The notes beneath the pieces are model-generated. The model did not search any database. It was not told the origin of the DNA and was given only the letters and a program-made list of their open reading frames with translations. A program made the translations under genes and the position numbers. Below, piece by piece: positions 1-8,963 of a DNA stretch of 32,658 nt; positions within the stretch are counted from its first letter, which is position 1, and the number at the start of each line of letters is the position of its first letter. This DNA is from an uncultured Geobacteraceae bacterium (GTDB taxonomy: Bacteria > Desulfobacterota > Desulfuromonadia > Geobacterales > Pseudopelobacteraceae), in the NCBI GenBank assembly GCA_903852495.1, contig CAINRC010000031.1, positions 1 through 32,658 on the forward strand. Direction: 5' to 3'.

Positions 1-575
1 ATTTCGTACATAAATTTTTCTGCAGAACAGTAACAGACATTCAGTTCCGGTGAATTTTCACGGATGGTATGACCTATCGAGTTCAACAGGTGACTTTTGC
101 CAAGCCCAACGCCACCATAAATGAAAAGGGGGTTATAGGTGTCAGCAGGATTATTTGCTACCGCCATTGCGGCCGCATGGGCAAATTGATTACCGGTGCC
201 GCTCACAAAAAAGTCAAACGTGTATTTTGGGTTCAGTGGAGTAAATACTTGCTCAAGTGGAGTGCTTTTGCTGGAGGCGGGCTCGTCTTCGGTTTTTGTA
301 ATAAAATCTTTTGATATGTATGGCTGGTGTTCTTCATCAGCTCGTATGATAAAACTTAACGTAACTGCATATCCGGATGTTGCAGAGAGCGCGCCAGTCA
401 GGACTTTCAGGTAATGGTCTTCAAGCCACTCTTTAACAAACGAGTTTGGAACAGATAAAAACACGGTAGAGCCATTGTTATGGCTGAATAGAACCGGTTT
501 TATCCAGGCACCGAAATCGGCTTCAGACATCACTTTTTCTATATTTTCAGTTGCTTGTTGCCACGCTTCTAACAT
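1..575 (-). CDS. dnaA: chromosomal replication initiator DnaA (5' part, runs off the window edge)
   Basis: This is the N-terminal ~191 codons of DnaA, read leftward from an ATG at 575. The translation opens MLEAWQQATENIEKVMSEAD, a typical domain I. A variable linker of about 35 residues (EDEPASSKSTPLEQVF region) follows, then the start of the AAA+ domain with NPKYTFDFFVSGTGNQFAHA. The Walker A element NPLFIYGGVGLGKSHL is complete and is followed by LNSIGHTIRE. DnaA binds ATP and DnaA boxes and opens the origin. It sits divergent to rpmH across a 355-bp gap, the arrangement usual at bacterial oriC. DNA-binding domain IV lies outside the window. No frameshift is seen in the visible part. Identity is firm; only the start codon is a choice, and ATG 575 fits the domain I length. 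Confidence 0.96.
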   Translation of the reverse strand, partial: MLEAWQQATENIEKVMSEADFGAWIKPVLFSHNNGSTVFLSVPNSFVKEWLEDHYLKVLTGALSATSGYAVTLSFIIRADEEHQPYISKDFITKTEDEPASSKSTPLEQVFTPLNPKYTFDFFVSGTGNQFAHAAAMAVANNPADTYNPLFIYGGVGLGKSHLLNSIGHTIRENSPELNVCYCSAEKFMYE

Positions 576-682
576 CGAGTAAAATCGCTATCTTGATTGT
601 ATTGGGTTCTGACATTGAATTATTCATACATACTAACTGCATGAGAAGGCGTATCTACGTTTAGGTCCGGTATTTATGCTCG

Positions 683-724
683 AATAGTTTTCAACAACAT
701 TGTCAACAGCTGTTGAAAACTATT
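683..724. repeat. perfect inverted repeat with DnaA-box-like 9-mers
   Basis: Arms AATAGTTTTCAACA (683-696) and TGTTGAAAACTATT (711-724) are exact reverse complements, 14 bp each, around a 14-nt spacer. Within it are TTTTCAACA at 688-696, TTGTCAACA at 700-708 and, on the other strand, TTTTCAACA at 719-711. Each is two mismatches from the DnaA consensus TTATCCACA. The centre also forms the 12-bp palindrome CAACAGCTGTTG (704-715). No T-run follows, so it does not look like a terminator. It is probably an origin or dnaA-autoregulatory element. Confidence 0.6.
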
Positions 725-861
725 TAGGCGTTTAAAAACAGGCTCTTAAGCAAATAAAATGATTTAATCCGTGTATGTGAGGTGGGGCAGGATACCAGAC
801 GCGATGCTCTTTTTCAAGGCAAATCAGTTCTCCAAGGGCGTACGGCGATTTAATATATCAC

Positions 862-889
862 TTGACACATCATGAGAGTTGTGTTTAAT
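862..889 (+). promoter_or_regulatory. sigma-70-type promoter for the rpmH operon
   Basis: A perfect -35 TTGACA at 862-867 and a -10 TTTAAT at 884-889 are 16 bp apart. The start of rpmH lies 41 bp downstream with the ribosome site TAGGGG at 916-921. This is a good match for a constitutive ribosomal-protein promoter. Confidence 0.65.
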
Positions 890-930
890 AACCCATTTCC
901 TGAAAAATAATTATGTAGGGGTGAATTCAG

Positions 931-1080
931 ATGAAAAGAACATATCAGCCAAGTAATACTTCACGCAAGCGTACCCACGGTTTTCTTGTAAGAATGGCTA
1001 CAAAGAATGGTAGTTTGGTAATTAAGCGTAGAAGAGCAAAAGGGCGCAAAAACCTGTCAGTAAGAATTGCAGCAAAATAG
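931..1080 (+). CDS. rpmH: 50S ribosomal protein L34
   Basis: This is a 49-residue, highly basic protein starting [18 protein letters not shown] and ending in a [22 protein letters not shown] tail. This is the L34 signature (KRTxQPSxxKRxRxHGFRxRM..GRxVLxxRRxKGRxxLs) at normal length. L34 binds 23S rRNA in the large subunit. It is the first gene of the rpmH-rnpA-yidD-yidC series and sits beside the origin as in most bacteria. The ribosome site TAGGGG (916-921) is 9 nt before the ATG. Confidence 0.97.
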   Translation: MKRTYQPSNTSRKRTHGFLVRMATKNGSLVIKRRRAKGRKNLSVRIAAK

Positions 1081-1091
1081 TACCCTTTTAG

Positions 1092-1472
1092 ATGCTTCTC
1101 GGTACCGCAGCGACGTTTCCAAAATCAGCGCGTTTGCGGAAGCGATCTGAATTTATTCAGCTTGCTTCCGCAAAGCATAAAACAGCTGTTCGAGGTTTTC
1201 TCGTTGTGTGGCAAGAGAACAGTTTTCAAACAGCCCGCATTGGTATTACAGCCAGTAAGAAAATTGGATGCGCAGTTGTTAGAAACCGGGTTAAACGATA
1301 CCTGCGAGAATTCTTCAGGCATAATCGCTTTAGGATGGCAGCCGTGGATGTTAACGTTATTGCTCGTCGAGATTCTGCACAAATGACGTACGCTGATGTT
1401 GTGCTGGAACTCAACAAGGCCTTCCGTTTTATAGGCGTATTACCATGTTCAGAACCTGCCTGCTCTTTGTAA
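1092..1472 (+). CDS. rnpA: ribonuclease P protein component
   Basis: This 126-residue basic protein helps the RNase P RNA bind pre-tRNA 5' leaders. The family signature is visible: an N-terminal [13 protein letters not shown] segment, then [29 protein letters not shown], which carries the conserved RNR motif and RxxxRE helix. It follows rpmH by 11 bp and overlaps yidD by 28 bp. No clear Shine-Dalgarno precedes the ATG at 1092, so translation may depend on coupling to rpmH. Its RNA partner is not in the window. Length and context are normal. Confidence 0.95.
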   Translation: MLLGTAATFPKSARLRKRSEFIQLASAKHKTAVRGFLVVWQENSFQTARIGITASKKIGCAVVRNRVKRYLREFFRHNRFRMAAVDVNVIARRDSAQMTYADVVLELNKAFRFIGVLPCSEPACSL

Positions 1473-1663
1473 TCAGGTTTTATCAGAAGGTGATTTCGCC
1501 TCTTCTGCCGCATAATTGCCGCTTTTATCCTTCCTGTTCCGAGTATTCCCGTCAGTCATTAATTAGATATGGTGTTGTCAAGGGTGTATGGCTATCCTTG
1601 GGCAGAATGAGCAAGTGTCATCCGTTCCATCCGGGCGGCCACGATCCGGTACCCTACAAATAG
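1445..1663 (+). CDS. yidD: membrane protein insertion efficiency factor YidD
   Basis: This is a 72-residue protein of the YidD family (DUF37). The N-terminal amphipathic stretch [17 protein letters not shown] is followed by the conserved cysteine core [11 protein letters not shown], then [24 protein letters not shown]. All hallmark residues are present (CRxxPSCSxYxxxA-like, RxxxCHPxxxGGxDPVP). It aids YidC/Sec-dependent insertion of inner-membrane proteins at the cytoplasmic face. It starts inside the 3' end of rnpA and ends 21 bp before yidC, the standard gene order. Confidence 0.95.
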   Translation: MFRTCLLFVIRFYQKVISPLLPHNCRFYPSCSEYSRQSLIRYGVVKGVWLSLGRMSKCHPFHPGGHDPVPYK

Positions 1664-1684
1664 GTATAACACTCAGGAGTTTCG

Positions 1685-3292
1685 ATGGAAAAGCGTGCGT
1701 TCATAGCGGTAGGACTTTCAATTGCGGTTTTTTATTTGTTCTCCATGTTATTCGGCCCGGATAAGCAAAAGGTTGAGCCCCCCGCACCTCAGAAGACAGC
1801 TACAGTGATCAATAACCAGGTATTGAAGGCCCCGGAACCTATGGTTGCTAGCAATCCGGCGCTGATGTTAGGCCAGTCGCTACCGGCTACCACAACTAAT
1901 AAAGATGTCAATGTAGAAACTGATCTTTATACAGCTGTTTTTTCTACGAGAGGGGCAAGTCTAAAAAGCCTAACGCTAAAGAATTACCGTGAAGCCAACT
2001 TGCCTTCGGCAGTAAACGTTACTTTGGGGACGGACTCGGATCCTAACATTTTTTCCTTTTCAACTCGGGTAGCCGGTCTTAACCTTCCAGATGGTACGAC
2101 GTTTACCGCTGACGTTGACAGTCTTAAAATTGATAAAAACGGTTCCAAGCCACTCACATTCAACTACGTTTCTGGTCAGGGATTTACGGTACGCAAAATT
2201 TATACTTTCTCTCCCGGTGCATACGGAATCAAACTCGAAACCCAAGTCTTTAATAACTCTGCCGCTCCTTTAGTAGGTACTGTCCAACACGTGATGACCT
2301 ACCCAGCAGAGCCGAAAATAAAGGATAATCGTTTTGATACTGCAGGGGCTTACCTTTTTTCAGATAATAGTCTTCAGTCAGATAAAATAAAAGATGTTGC
2401 CAGTGCCTCTAAACATTTTGAAAAGTCAATACAGTGGTCAGGTTTTGCGGATAAATATTTTATAAGTGCACTTCTTGCCGATAATAATAGTATCGCATCT
2501 GTTGATCTCAAGAAAAATAGTGCTGGTTTCTTTGAGTCTATTGTTTCGTCCCCTCAATTCACACTAAGTCCGGGTAAATCCATCACAGCATCCCATAATC
2601 TTTTTGTTGGGCCAAAGGATATAGACATACTTAAGGCGCAGGGGAATTCGCTAGTTCAATGTCTTGATTTGGGTTGGTTTACAGTAATAGCCAAGCCGTT
2701 ACTGTACTCACTCAAATTCTTTTATCAGTATGTAGGTAATTACGGTATTGCCATAATTATCATAACAATTATTCTTAAAGCGTTCTTTTTCCCGTTGACG
2801 CACAAGAGTTATAAATCGATGAAAGGCATGCAGAAAATACAGCCTGAAATGACGAAACTGCGGGAAAAATATAAAGATGACCGTGATGCCATGAACAAGG
2901 CTGTTATGGAACTGTATCGCGAGCATAAGGTGAATCCGATGGGTGGCTGCTTACCCATGGTAGTTCAAATTCCCGTATTTTTTGCTCTCTACAAATCGCT
3001 CATGTTTTCTATTGAACTGCGTCATGCCCCTTTCTTCTTATGGGTAACTGACCTTGCAGATAAAGACCCATATTACGTTACACCAGTAATAATGGGCATT
3101 ACTATGTTCGTACAGCAGAAGATGACACCATCAAATATGGATCCTATGCAGCAAAAAATGATGCTTGCTTTGCCGGTAGTTTTCACTTTCATGTTTCTTA
3201 GTTTTCCCTCGGGCCTAGTCCTTTACTGGCTGGTTAATAATATTTTGACTATTGCTCAGCAGATGTATATCAACAAACTCGTTAAAGATTAG
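1685..3292 (+). CDS. yidC: membrane protein insertase YidC
   Basis: This 535-residue protein inserts and folds inner-membrane proteins, alone or with SecYEG. Residues ~4-24 form the first membrane helix ([20 protein letters not shown]). A large periplasmic beta-rich domain runs from ~60 to ~335, and the conserved five-helix core starts around [25 protein letters not shown]. The cytoplasmic hairpin contains [19 protein letters not shown] and the [12 protein letters not shown] segment. Length is typical of diderm YidC. The ribosome site CAGGAG (1675-1680) precedes ATG 1685. It ends 25 bp before mnmE in the classic origin cluster. Confidence 0.97.
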   Translation: MEKRAFIAVGLSIAVFYLFSMLFGPDKQKVEPPAPQKTATVINNQVLKAPEPMVASNPALMLGQSLPATTTNKDVNVETDLYTAVFSTRGASLKSLTLKNYREANLPSAVNVTLGTDSDPNIFSFSTRVAGLNLPDGTTFTADVDSLKIDKNGSKPLTFNYVSGQGFTVRKIYTFSPGAYGIKLETQVFNNSAAPLVGTVQHVMTYPAEPKIKDNRFDTAGAYLFSDNSLQSDKIKDVASASKHFEKSIQWSGFADKYFISALLADNNSIASVDLKKNSAGFFESIVSSPQFTLSPGKSITASHNLFVGPKDIDILKAQGNSLVQCLDLGWFTVIAKPLLYSLKFFYQYVGNYGIAIIIITIILKAFFFPLTHKSYKSMKGMQKIQPEMTKLREKYKDDRDAMNKAVMELYREHKVNPMGGCLPMVVQIPVFFALYKSLMFSIELRHAPFFLWVTDLADKDPYYVTPVIMGITMFVQQKMTPSNMDPMQQKMMLALPVVFTFMFLSFPSGLVLYWLVNNILTIAQQMYINKLVKD

Positions 3293-3317
3293 TTGTTCTC
3301 GTTCAGGAGTCGTGTCT

Positions 3318-4685
3318 ATGTATATCCGCGACACAATTGCGGCTGTCAGTACCCCCCCTGGTAATGGTGGTATCGGTATAATCAGGGTGAGTGGTGGACT
3401 AGCCTCTACTGTTGGGTTTTCTGTTTTTAAATCTGTAAGGGACGGTGGCCTTGAAAGTCACCGTTTTTCTTTTGGCACGGTCTGTGACCCCTCGACTGGA
3501 GAGAAACTTGACGAGGCAATGGCTGTTTATATGCGCGCTCCCCGTTCGTATACTAGAGAAGATGTTCTGGAGTTGCATTGTCATGGTGGTTGGCTGGTTG
3601 TTGAGCGAGTCCTGTCACTTGTTCTTTCATGTGGTGTCCGCTTAGCCGAACCCGGAGAATTTACCCGTCGTGCTTTTTTAAATGGTCGTATTGACCTCGT
3701 CCAGGCTGAAGCTGTTATGGAAATTATTGCTTCAAAAAGTGAGTCCGCTTTGCAGTTAGCACAAAGGCAGAGTGGTGGTGCTCTCTCAATACGTTTTGAG
3801 GCTGTCCGAGCGAGTCTTCTTAAGGCTCTTGCTTTAGTGGAAGCCTATATCGATTTTCCGGAAGATGATCTAGGTAATACTGATAAGAGCACCATTCTTG
3901 CTTCAGCCCAGGAGGCGAACACAATTATTTGCAGCCTACTTTCGACTTTTGAAGAGGGGCGTGCTATGCGTGACGGGATATCGGTGCTCATTATTGGCAA
4001 GCCTAATGTTGGTAAGTCTAGCCTTCTTAACCGGTTACTGAACGAAAATCGAGCGATAGTCACAGCTGTGCCCGGTACGACGCGGGATATTATTGAAGAA
4101 GTTATTGTCTTTGGGGGTCTATCTCTTCGGTTACTTGATACAGCGGGGATTCGTCATACGGATGATTTGGTTGAAAGTGAGGGCATCAGTAGGGCTCTTG
4201 CAAAAATTCCGCAGGCAGACCTTGTTCTTGCTGTTTTTGATGCGTCTATGGAGTTTAGCAATGAAGACCAGTTTATTCTCAATGCTCTTGCGGATTCAAG
4301 AGCTATTGCGGTTTTTAACAAATCTGACCTTCCCCGAAAACTTGTGCTCCCAAATATTGACTTTTTTTATGCAGTGACGGAAATTTCTGCTCTTACTGGG
4401 GCCGGTATTGATTTGCTCAAGAGACAGGTCTGTTCGCTTTTTTCCCCTTCTAATCAATCTGATCCGTGTGATTTTGTTGCAATTTCAAGGTCTCGCCACC
4501 GTGATGCCCTTGTCACTGCTGCTAACCATTTGCAACAGTTTTCTGCCGGTGTCAAAGACTGTAGTCTTGATCTACTTGCTCTCGACTTGCGTGGTGCACT
4601 CTATTCCATCGGCTCAATTACCGGCCAAACTGCTACGGATGAGGTTCTTGACCTTATATTTTCTTCGTTTTGTATTGGTAAGTGA
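3318..4685 (+). CDS. mnmE: tRNA uridine-5-carboxymethylaminomethyl(34) synthesis GTPase MnmE
   Basis: This 455-residue GTPase works with MnmG to modify tRNA wobble U34. It starts [26 protein letters not shown], the tetrahydrofolate-binding N domain. Residues ~222-229 hold the G1 loop [16 protein letters not shown] and DTAGIR (G2/G3) and NKSDL (G4) follow. The C terminus is CIGK, the conserved catalytic cysteine tail. An upstream in-frame ATG exists at 3252, inside yidC, but ATG 3318 has CAGGAG at 3304-3309 and matches the family N terminus. All key residues are intact. Confidence 0.97.
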   Translation: MYIRDTIAAVSTPPGNGGIGIIRVSGGLASTVGFSVFKSVRDGGLESHRFSFGTVCDPSTGEKLDEAMAVYMRAPRSYTREDVLELHCHGGWLVVERVLSLVLSCGVRLAEPGEFTRRAFLNGRIDLVQAEAVMEIIASKSESALQLAQRQSGGALSIRFEAVRASLLKALALVEAYIDFPEDDLGNTDKSTILASAQEANTIICSLLSTFEEGRAMRDGISVLIIGKPNVGKSSLLNRLLNENRAIVTAVPGTTRDIIEEVIVFGGLSLRLLDTAGIRHTDDLVESEGISRALAKIPQADLVLAVFDASMEFSNEDQFILNALADSRAIAVFNKSDLPRKLVLPNIDFFYAVTEISALTGAGIDLLKRQVCSLFSPSNQSDPCDFVAISRSRHRDALVTAANHLQQFSAGVKDCSLDLLALDLRGALYSIGSITGQTATDEVLDLIFSSFCIGK

Positions 4686-4690
4686 TACTA

Positions 4691-4706
4691 TGTTCCACGT
4701 GAAACA
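4691..4706. other. parS: parS chromosome-partitioning site (perfect 16-mer)
   Basis: The 16-mer TGTTCCACGTGAAACA is identical to the well-known bacterial parS consensus that ParB binds and from which ParB/CTP clamps spread. It lies in the 44-bp mnmE-mnmG gap, about 4 kb from the putative origin, where parS sites are expected. No other full match was noticed when reading the window. Confidence 0.93.
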
Positions 4707-4729
4707 ACACTAGTCTGCGGAAACCCCCC

Positions 4730-6628
4730 ATGATTAATTATGATCAGAAATATGATGTTATCGTTGTTGGGGCTGGTCATGCCGGTTGTGAGGCCGCTTT
4801 GGCCTCGTCACGGATGGGGTGCCGCACAATGCTCCTGACAATCAACCTTGATGCAATCGCGCTTATGTCCTGTAATCCCTCGATCGGGGGGTTGGCAAAG
4901 GGGCATCTGGTTAAAGAAGTAGATGCTCTGGGCGGCGAAATGGCCAAGAATATAGACGCTACAGGCATTCAGTTCCGGGTATTGAATACCAAAAAAGGGC
5001 CTGCCGTCAGGGCGTCCCGTGCCCAGGCTGATAAGCAGCTCTATCGTCTTAGAATGAAACGGGTTCTTGAACATCAACACAATCTTGACCTTAAGCAGGG
5101 AGAAGTAACATCCCTCTACATAGAGTCCGGCGAGTTGCGCGGAGTTGAGCTGCAGTCTGGCATTCGGTACCTCTCAAAAACAGTTGTAGTTACCACCGGC
5201 ACCTTTATGCGCGGGCTGATCCACATAGGGTTGAGCCACTATCCCGGAGGGCGCGCTGGAGACCAGCCTTCGATAGGGCTCTCCGACCAGTTACAGAAAC
5301 TCGGATTCAGCGTTGGCCGACTTAAAACCGGTACTCCTGCCAGGCTCGACGCGCGCTCAATTGACTTTTCCAAGCTGGAACCCCAATTCGGCGACACGCC
5401 TCCGCTGCCATTTTCGCTCTCTACTGACAGAATCAGTATGCCGCAGTTACCCTGTCACATTGCGTACACTAATCCGCGTTCGCACGATATAATCAGGTCA
5501 GGCTTGGACCGATCACCGTTGTACTCCGGCATTATTGAGGGTATCGGCCCACGCTACTGTCCATCAATTGAAGATAAAGTTGTTCGCTTCCCTGATAAGG
5601 AGCGTCACCAGACGTTTATTGAGCCTGAGGGTCTTGACACAATTGAAGTATATCCTAGCGGTATGTCTACATCACTCCCGGTGGACGTACAGATTGCTTT
5701 TTATCGCTCCATCGTTGGTCTTGAGTGCGTTGAAATAATGCGCCCAGCTTATGCGATCGAGTATGACTATGTTGATCCTATCCAATTGCACACATCACTC
5801 GAAACGAAACTGATAAAAAACCTGTATCATGCAGGCCAGATCAACGGTACTTCGGGATATGAGGAGGCTGCTGGTCAGGGCCTCATTGCCGGTATAAACG
5901 CTGCGCTTCGCGTAAAAGGCCGCGATCCGCTAATATTGGGAAGGAGTGAAGCCTATATTGGTGTCATGATTGATGACCTAGTGACGCTTGGTACAAAAGA
6001 GCCCTATCGCATGTTTACATCGCGTGCGGAATACCGACTATTAATGCGTGAGGATAATGCAGACCTGCGCCTGAGAGAGATAGGGTACCGGTTAGGACTT
6101 GTACCAGAGCAGGAGTATGCTCACTTTCTAGACAAAAAGAGAATGATCGGGGAAGAGCTTGAGCGCATATCGGTTTCCCGTTTGCAGCACTCTGACAACA
6201 CGCAGGCTGAGCTCGCCCGCCGGGGCCTGCATGATATCCAAAAGGGAACTACTCTGGAGCATCTGCTAAAGCGCTCAGATATTTGTTACGCCGATTTGGC
6301 AGATTTGGATCCCATTTCGCGGGAGACGCCAAAAGAGGTAAGCGACCAAGTCGAAATACATACTAAATATAAGGGATATATTGATCGGCAGATAGAGCAG
6401 GTCAAACAGTCAAAAAAAATGGAAACGACCTGCATCCCCACAGATCTTAATTACGCCTCCATAAAAAGCCTGACAACTGAAGTTCGCGAAAAGTTGTCAA
6501 CAAACAGGCCAGACACGCTAGGGCAGGCATCCCGAATCCCTGGTGTGACGCCAGCCGCTATTTCAATTTTGGCAATAGCACTAAAGTCCGCTTCAAGGAA
6601 GGAAAATGCAGAGGAATGTCACCACTAA
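4730..6628 (+). CDS. mnmG: tRNA uridine-5-carboxymethylaminomethyl(34) synthesis enzyme MnmG
   Basis: This 632-residue FAD enzyme is the MnmE partner in wobble U34 modification. The N terminus has the dinucleotide motif VIVVGAGHAGCEAALASSRMG (residues ~10-30). The family motifs SCNPSIGGLAKGHLVKEVDALGG, GPAVRASRAQADK, TGTFMRG and PGGRAGDQPS follow. A central GQINGTSGYEEAAGQGLIAGINAA block and the TSRAEYRLLMREDNADLRL block are complete. The C-terminal helical domain includes YxGYIDRQ and IPGVTPAAISIL. Length is typical. It follows parS by 23 bp and overlaps rsmG by 13 bp. Confidence 0.97.
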   Translation: MINYDQKYDVIVVGAGHAGCEAALASSRMGCRTMLLTINLDAIALMSCNPSIGGLAKGHLVKEVDALGGEMAKNIDATGIQFRVLNTKKGPAVRASRAQADKQLYRLRMKRVLEHQHNLDLKQGEVTSLYIESGELRGVELQSGIRYLSKTVVVTTGTFMRGLIHIGLSHYPGGRAGDQPSIGLSDQLQKLGFSVGRLKTGTPARLDARSIDFSKLEPQFGDTPPLPFSLSTDRISMPQLPCHIAYTNPRSHDIIRSGLDRSPLYSGIIEGIGPRYCPSIEDKVVRFPDKERHQTFIEPEGLDTIEVYPSGMSTSLPVDVQIAFYRSIVGLECVEIMRPAYAIEYDYVDPIQLHTSLETKLIKNLYHAGQINGTSGYEEAAGQGLIAGINAALRVKGRDPLILGRSEAYIGVMIDDLVTLGTKEPYRMFTSRAEYRLLMREDNADLRLREIGYRLGLVPEQEYAHFLDKKRMIGEELERISVSRLQHSDNTQAELARRGLHDIQKGTTLEHLLKRSDICYADLADLDPISRETPKEVSDQVEIHTKYKGYIDRQIEQVKQSKKMETTCIPTDLNYASIKSLTTEVREKLSTNRPDTLGQASRIPGVTPAAISILAIALKSASRKENAEECHH

Positions 6629-7290
6629 TAGGCAATATAGTTGCACAAGAAGCAAAAGAAATGCGGCTATTGCTTTCTGCACATGAAATCACCTCACTAG
6701 AAACCTATGCTGCTGAACTGGTAAAATGGAATAGCAAAGTCAATCTGACTGCAATAACGGACCACAAAGAGATTGCAATTAAACACTTTGTCGATTCCCT
6801 TGCTCTTGCCCAATACATAACTCCGGCTGACCGTATGCTTGATATCGGTTCGGGTGCGGGGCTGCCGATAATTCCCTTAAAAATAATCAGACCAGATACT
6901 GCTATGGTCTCCGTTGATGCCATAGCAAAAAAAATCCATTTTCAACGGCACATCATTCGCCTTCTGAACCTTCAAAATATTGAAGCAATTCACGCAAGGA
7001 TTGAAACGCTCCACAAAACTCAAGGGAATTCATTCAGCGTCATCACGTCACGTGCATTTACACGGCTCGATCGTTTTGTCTCTCTGGCGGTACCGTTACT
7101 TGCGGATGGTGGGGTGTTGATAGCGATGAAGGGGGAGCAGGCTGACCATGAAATTACAGCGAGCGACAAAACTATACATGAAAACGGATTCATGATAACG
7201 GGTGTTCACCGCTACACACTTCCGTATAGCATGGGAGAACGCGTTTTGATGTTCATAAAACAGTGCAAACCCTGTCAGATCAAGGCTTGA
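6616..7290 (+). CDS. rsmG: 16S rRNA (guanine527-N7)-methyltransferase RsmG
   Basis: This 224-residue SAM methyltransferase modifies G527 of 16S rRNA. Family landmarks are KWNSKVNLTAI near residue 35, HFVDSLALAQYI, the SAM-binding LDIGSGAGLPIIPLKI, the acidic VSVDAIAKKIHFQ, and the SRAFTRLDRFV segment. It overlaps the end of mnmG and closes the origin cluster. An alternative start at ATG 6661 (MRLLLSAHEI) would give 209 residues, close to the usual family length. The upstream choice has AAGGA-type bases about 10 nt before it. The next genes are not parA-parB. Confidence 0.95.
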   Translation: MSPLIGNIVAQEAKEMRLLLSAHEITSLETYAAELVKWNSKVNLTAITDHKEIAIKHFVDSLALAQYITPADRMLDIGSGAGLPIIPLKIIRPDTAMVSVDAIAKKIHFQRHIIRLLNLQNIEAIHARIETLHKTQGNSFSVITSRAFTRLDRFVSLAVPLLADGGVLIAMKGEQADHEITASDKTIHENGFMITGVHRYTLPYSMGERVLMFIKQCKPCQIKA

Positions 7291-7329
7291 CGAGGTGTCG
7301 CGCCAAAACTGCGCCTAAACGCATAACCG

Positions 7330-7350
7330 GCCCCTACGAATACTAGGGGC
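7330..7350. other. 7-bp perfect stem-loop in the rsmG-ybgC gap
   Basis: GCCCCTA (7330-7336) and TAGGGGC (7344-7350) pair around a 7-nt loop, 40 bp after rsmG. The bases that follow are A-rich rather than T-rich, so it is not a textbook intrinsic terminator on either strand. It may still mark the end of the origin operon. The rest of 7291-7512 holds no gene that I can support. Confidence 0.35.
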
Positions 7351-7512
7351 AGAAAAAAGGCTGCTTCGGCGTCAGAGACTGTTTTTGCAGCGCTACGAGC
7401 AGTTATTGGCATATAGCCTTATTATGCGGGGAATAAGTTGCGGATGAAAGAAATCTGCACTAGAGTAACCACTCAAATTGGGTAAACTGAAAACACGGAG
7501 TTATGATAGTTA

Positions 7513-7914
7513 ATGGAAGTCCGAATATATTATGAAGACACCGATGCCGGTGGTGTTGTGTATCATGCAAATTATATAAAGTATATGGAACGCGCTCGAA
7601 CGGAGTATTTTCGCTGCCACGGTTTTTTTGTCGCCGAACTGGCCAGTGATGGTTTTGTTTTCCCGGTGATACGGCTTGAAATAGACTTTAAAGCCCCCGC
7701 ACTTCATGATAATCTCCTTTGCGTTGAAACCTGCCCGACGCGGGTAGGTGGTTCATCAATAACGCTTCGCCAGAAAATAGTTCGACAGAATGATGGCAAA
7801 CTGCTGGTAGAGGGGTTCGTCACACTGGCCTGCATAAGTCCAACCCTTAAGCCACGGCGCATACCGCTGGATATCCGCCGGATGCTCGAAGAAAAACTGG
7901 AGCGTGTTGCTTGA
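7513..7914 (+). CDS. ybgC: YbgC-type acyl-CoA thioesterase (hotdog fold)
   Basis: This 133-residue hotdog-fold thioesterase opens MEVRIYYEDTDAGGVVYHANY. The DTDxxGVVYHxNYxxxxERAR signature is complete, and the second Asp (residue 11) is the expected catalytic acid. YbgC-family enzymes hydrolyse short-chain or ACP-linked acyl-CoA and are usually encoded with tol-pal. Here there are no tol genes; instead it starts a long operon with mqnC. The ATG at 7513 is preceded by CGGAG (7496-7500) at a rather long 12-nt spacing. Family assignment is firm; the substrate is unknown. Confidence 0.9.
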   Translation: MEVRIYYEDTDAGGVVYHANYIKYMERARTEYFRCHGFFVAELASDGFVFPVIRLEIDFKAPALHDNLLCVETCPTRVGGSSITLRQKIVRQNDGKLLVEGFVTLACISPTLKPRRIPLDIRRMLEEKLERVA

Positions 7915-8963
7915 GTACAGTGAGATCGGAGAGAATTGAGCGTGCTGAAGCACTCGATCTGCTGATCCACGGCGACCTATTGTCCCTCGGGAAAAGCGCT
8001 GATGAAATAAGGCGTCGACTCCACCCGGACAATATGGTGACCTTTGTTGTCGACCGCAACGTAAACTACACAAATATTTGTGATTCAAAATGTTCGTTTT
8101 GTGCATTTTACCGGTCCAAAGAATCGGGCGATGCCTATATTCTAACGTTTGAACAGATCTACGGAAAAATCGCGGAACTTGTTGCCGAAGGGGGAACCCA
8201 GTTGCTCATGCAGGGGGGACTGAACCCTGAATTGAAAATAGATTTTTTTGAAGAGCTTTTCCGGGAAATAAAAGTACGTTTCCCGACAATTCAAAATCAT
8301 TCACTGTCTCCGGCAGAAGTCACCAGCATAGCCGAGAATTCGGGTCTCACGCTCGATGAAACGCTACTTCGGCTCAAAAATGCCGGACTCGACTCGATTC
8401 CGGGAGGCGGAGCAGAGATTCTGGTTGACGAAGTGCGCAGCGCAATTTCTCCGAAAAAAATTGGCTGGAAACAGTGGAGCACAGTCATGTTGAAGGCTGC
8501 CGGACTTGGTATGCCGACAACCGCCACAATGATGTTTGGGAGTAGTGAAACGACTGAAGACATTGTTGAGCATCTCTTTAGAGTCCGTGATATTCAGGAT
8601 CAGGGGGGCTCGTTTACGGCATTTATCCCCTGGACCTACCAGCCGGGCAACACGGAATTGGGCGGGATCACTGCAACAGGCGTTGATTATTTACGAGTAC
8701 TGGCTTTATCGCGGATTGTGCTGGATAATATCTCCAATATTCAGGCCAGTTGGGTAACACAGGGTGCCAAAATGGCTGAGGTGGCTCTGTTCTTCGGGGC
8801 TAACGACCTTGGCGGCACCATGCTGGAAGAAAATGTAGTAGCCGCCGCCGGCTGCAGTTTCTGTATGTCGCAGCAAGAGATGATCAACCTGGTGCATGGT
8901 GCCGGCTTCCGGGCGGCGCAGCGTACCACAACTTACTCAATTATAAGGGAGTTTTCAGTTTGA
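7911..8963 (+). CDS. mqnC: cyclic dehypoxanthinyl futalosine synthase MqnC (radical SAM)
   Basis: This 350-residue radical SAM enzyme cyclises dehypoxanthine futalosine in the futalosine route to menaquinone. The iron-sulfur motif CxxxCxxC is at Cys57, Cys61 and Cys64 within NYTNICDSKCSFCAFYR, the MqnC form (MqnE has a different context). HPDNMVTFVVDRN, GGTQLLMQGGLNP, SIPGGGAEIL and FIPWTYQPGNTEL are further MqnC landmarks. It starts at TTG 7911 in a TTGA overlap with the thioesterase stop; GTG 7920 is an alternative. Menaquinone is the respiratory quinone expected in an anaerobic metal- or sulfur-reducing bacterium. Confidence 0.94.
   Translation: MSTVRSERIERAEALDLLIHGDLLSLGKSADEIRRRLHPDNMVTFVVDRNVNYTNICDSKCSFCAFYRSKESGDAYILTFEQIYGKIAELVAEGGTQLLMQGGLNPELKIDFFEELFREIKVRFPTIQNHSLSPAEVTSIAENSGLTLDETLLRLKNAGLDSIPGGGAEILVDEVRSAISPKKIGWKQWSTVMLKAAGLGMPTTATMMFGSSETTEDIVEHLFRVRDIQDQGGSFTAFIPWTYQPGNTELGGITATGVDYLRVLALSRIVLDNISNIQASWVTQGAKMAEVALFFGANDLGGTMLEENVVAAAGCSFCMSQQEMINLVHGAGFRAAQRTTTYSIIREFSV

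Larger units (their letters stand above)
576..930. other. dnaA-rpmH intergenic region, probable oriC
   Basis: This 355-bp gap between divergent dnaA and rpmH has no convincing ORF. It holds a 14-bp perfect dyad (683-724) with three DnaA-box-like 9-mers, an AT-rich stretch around 729-768 that could serve as an unwinding element, and a strong sigma-70-type promoter for rpmH near 862-889. Placement between dnaA and rpmH is the classic oriC position. No exact TTATCCACA box was found, so the origin call rests on synteny and degenerate boxes. A clear dnaA promoter was not identified. Confidence 0.6.

Noticed and set aside
69..414. Small plus-strand frames at the left end
   Set aside because: They are antisense to dnaA, which is clearly coding on the minus strand.
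7291..7512. tRNA or small RNA gene in the rsmG-ybgC gap
   Set aside because: No cloverleaf or conserved T-loop sequence was seen; only a 7-bp hairpin is supportable.
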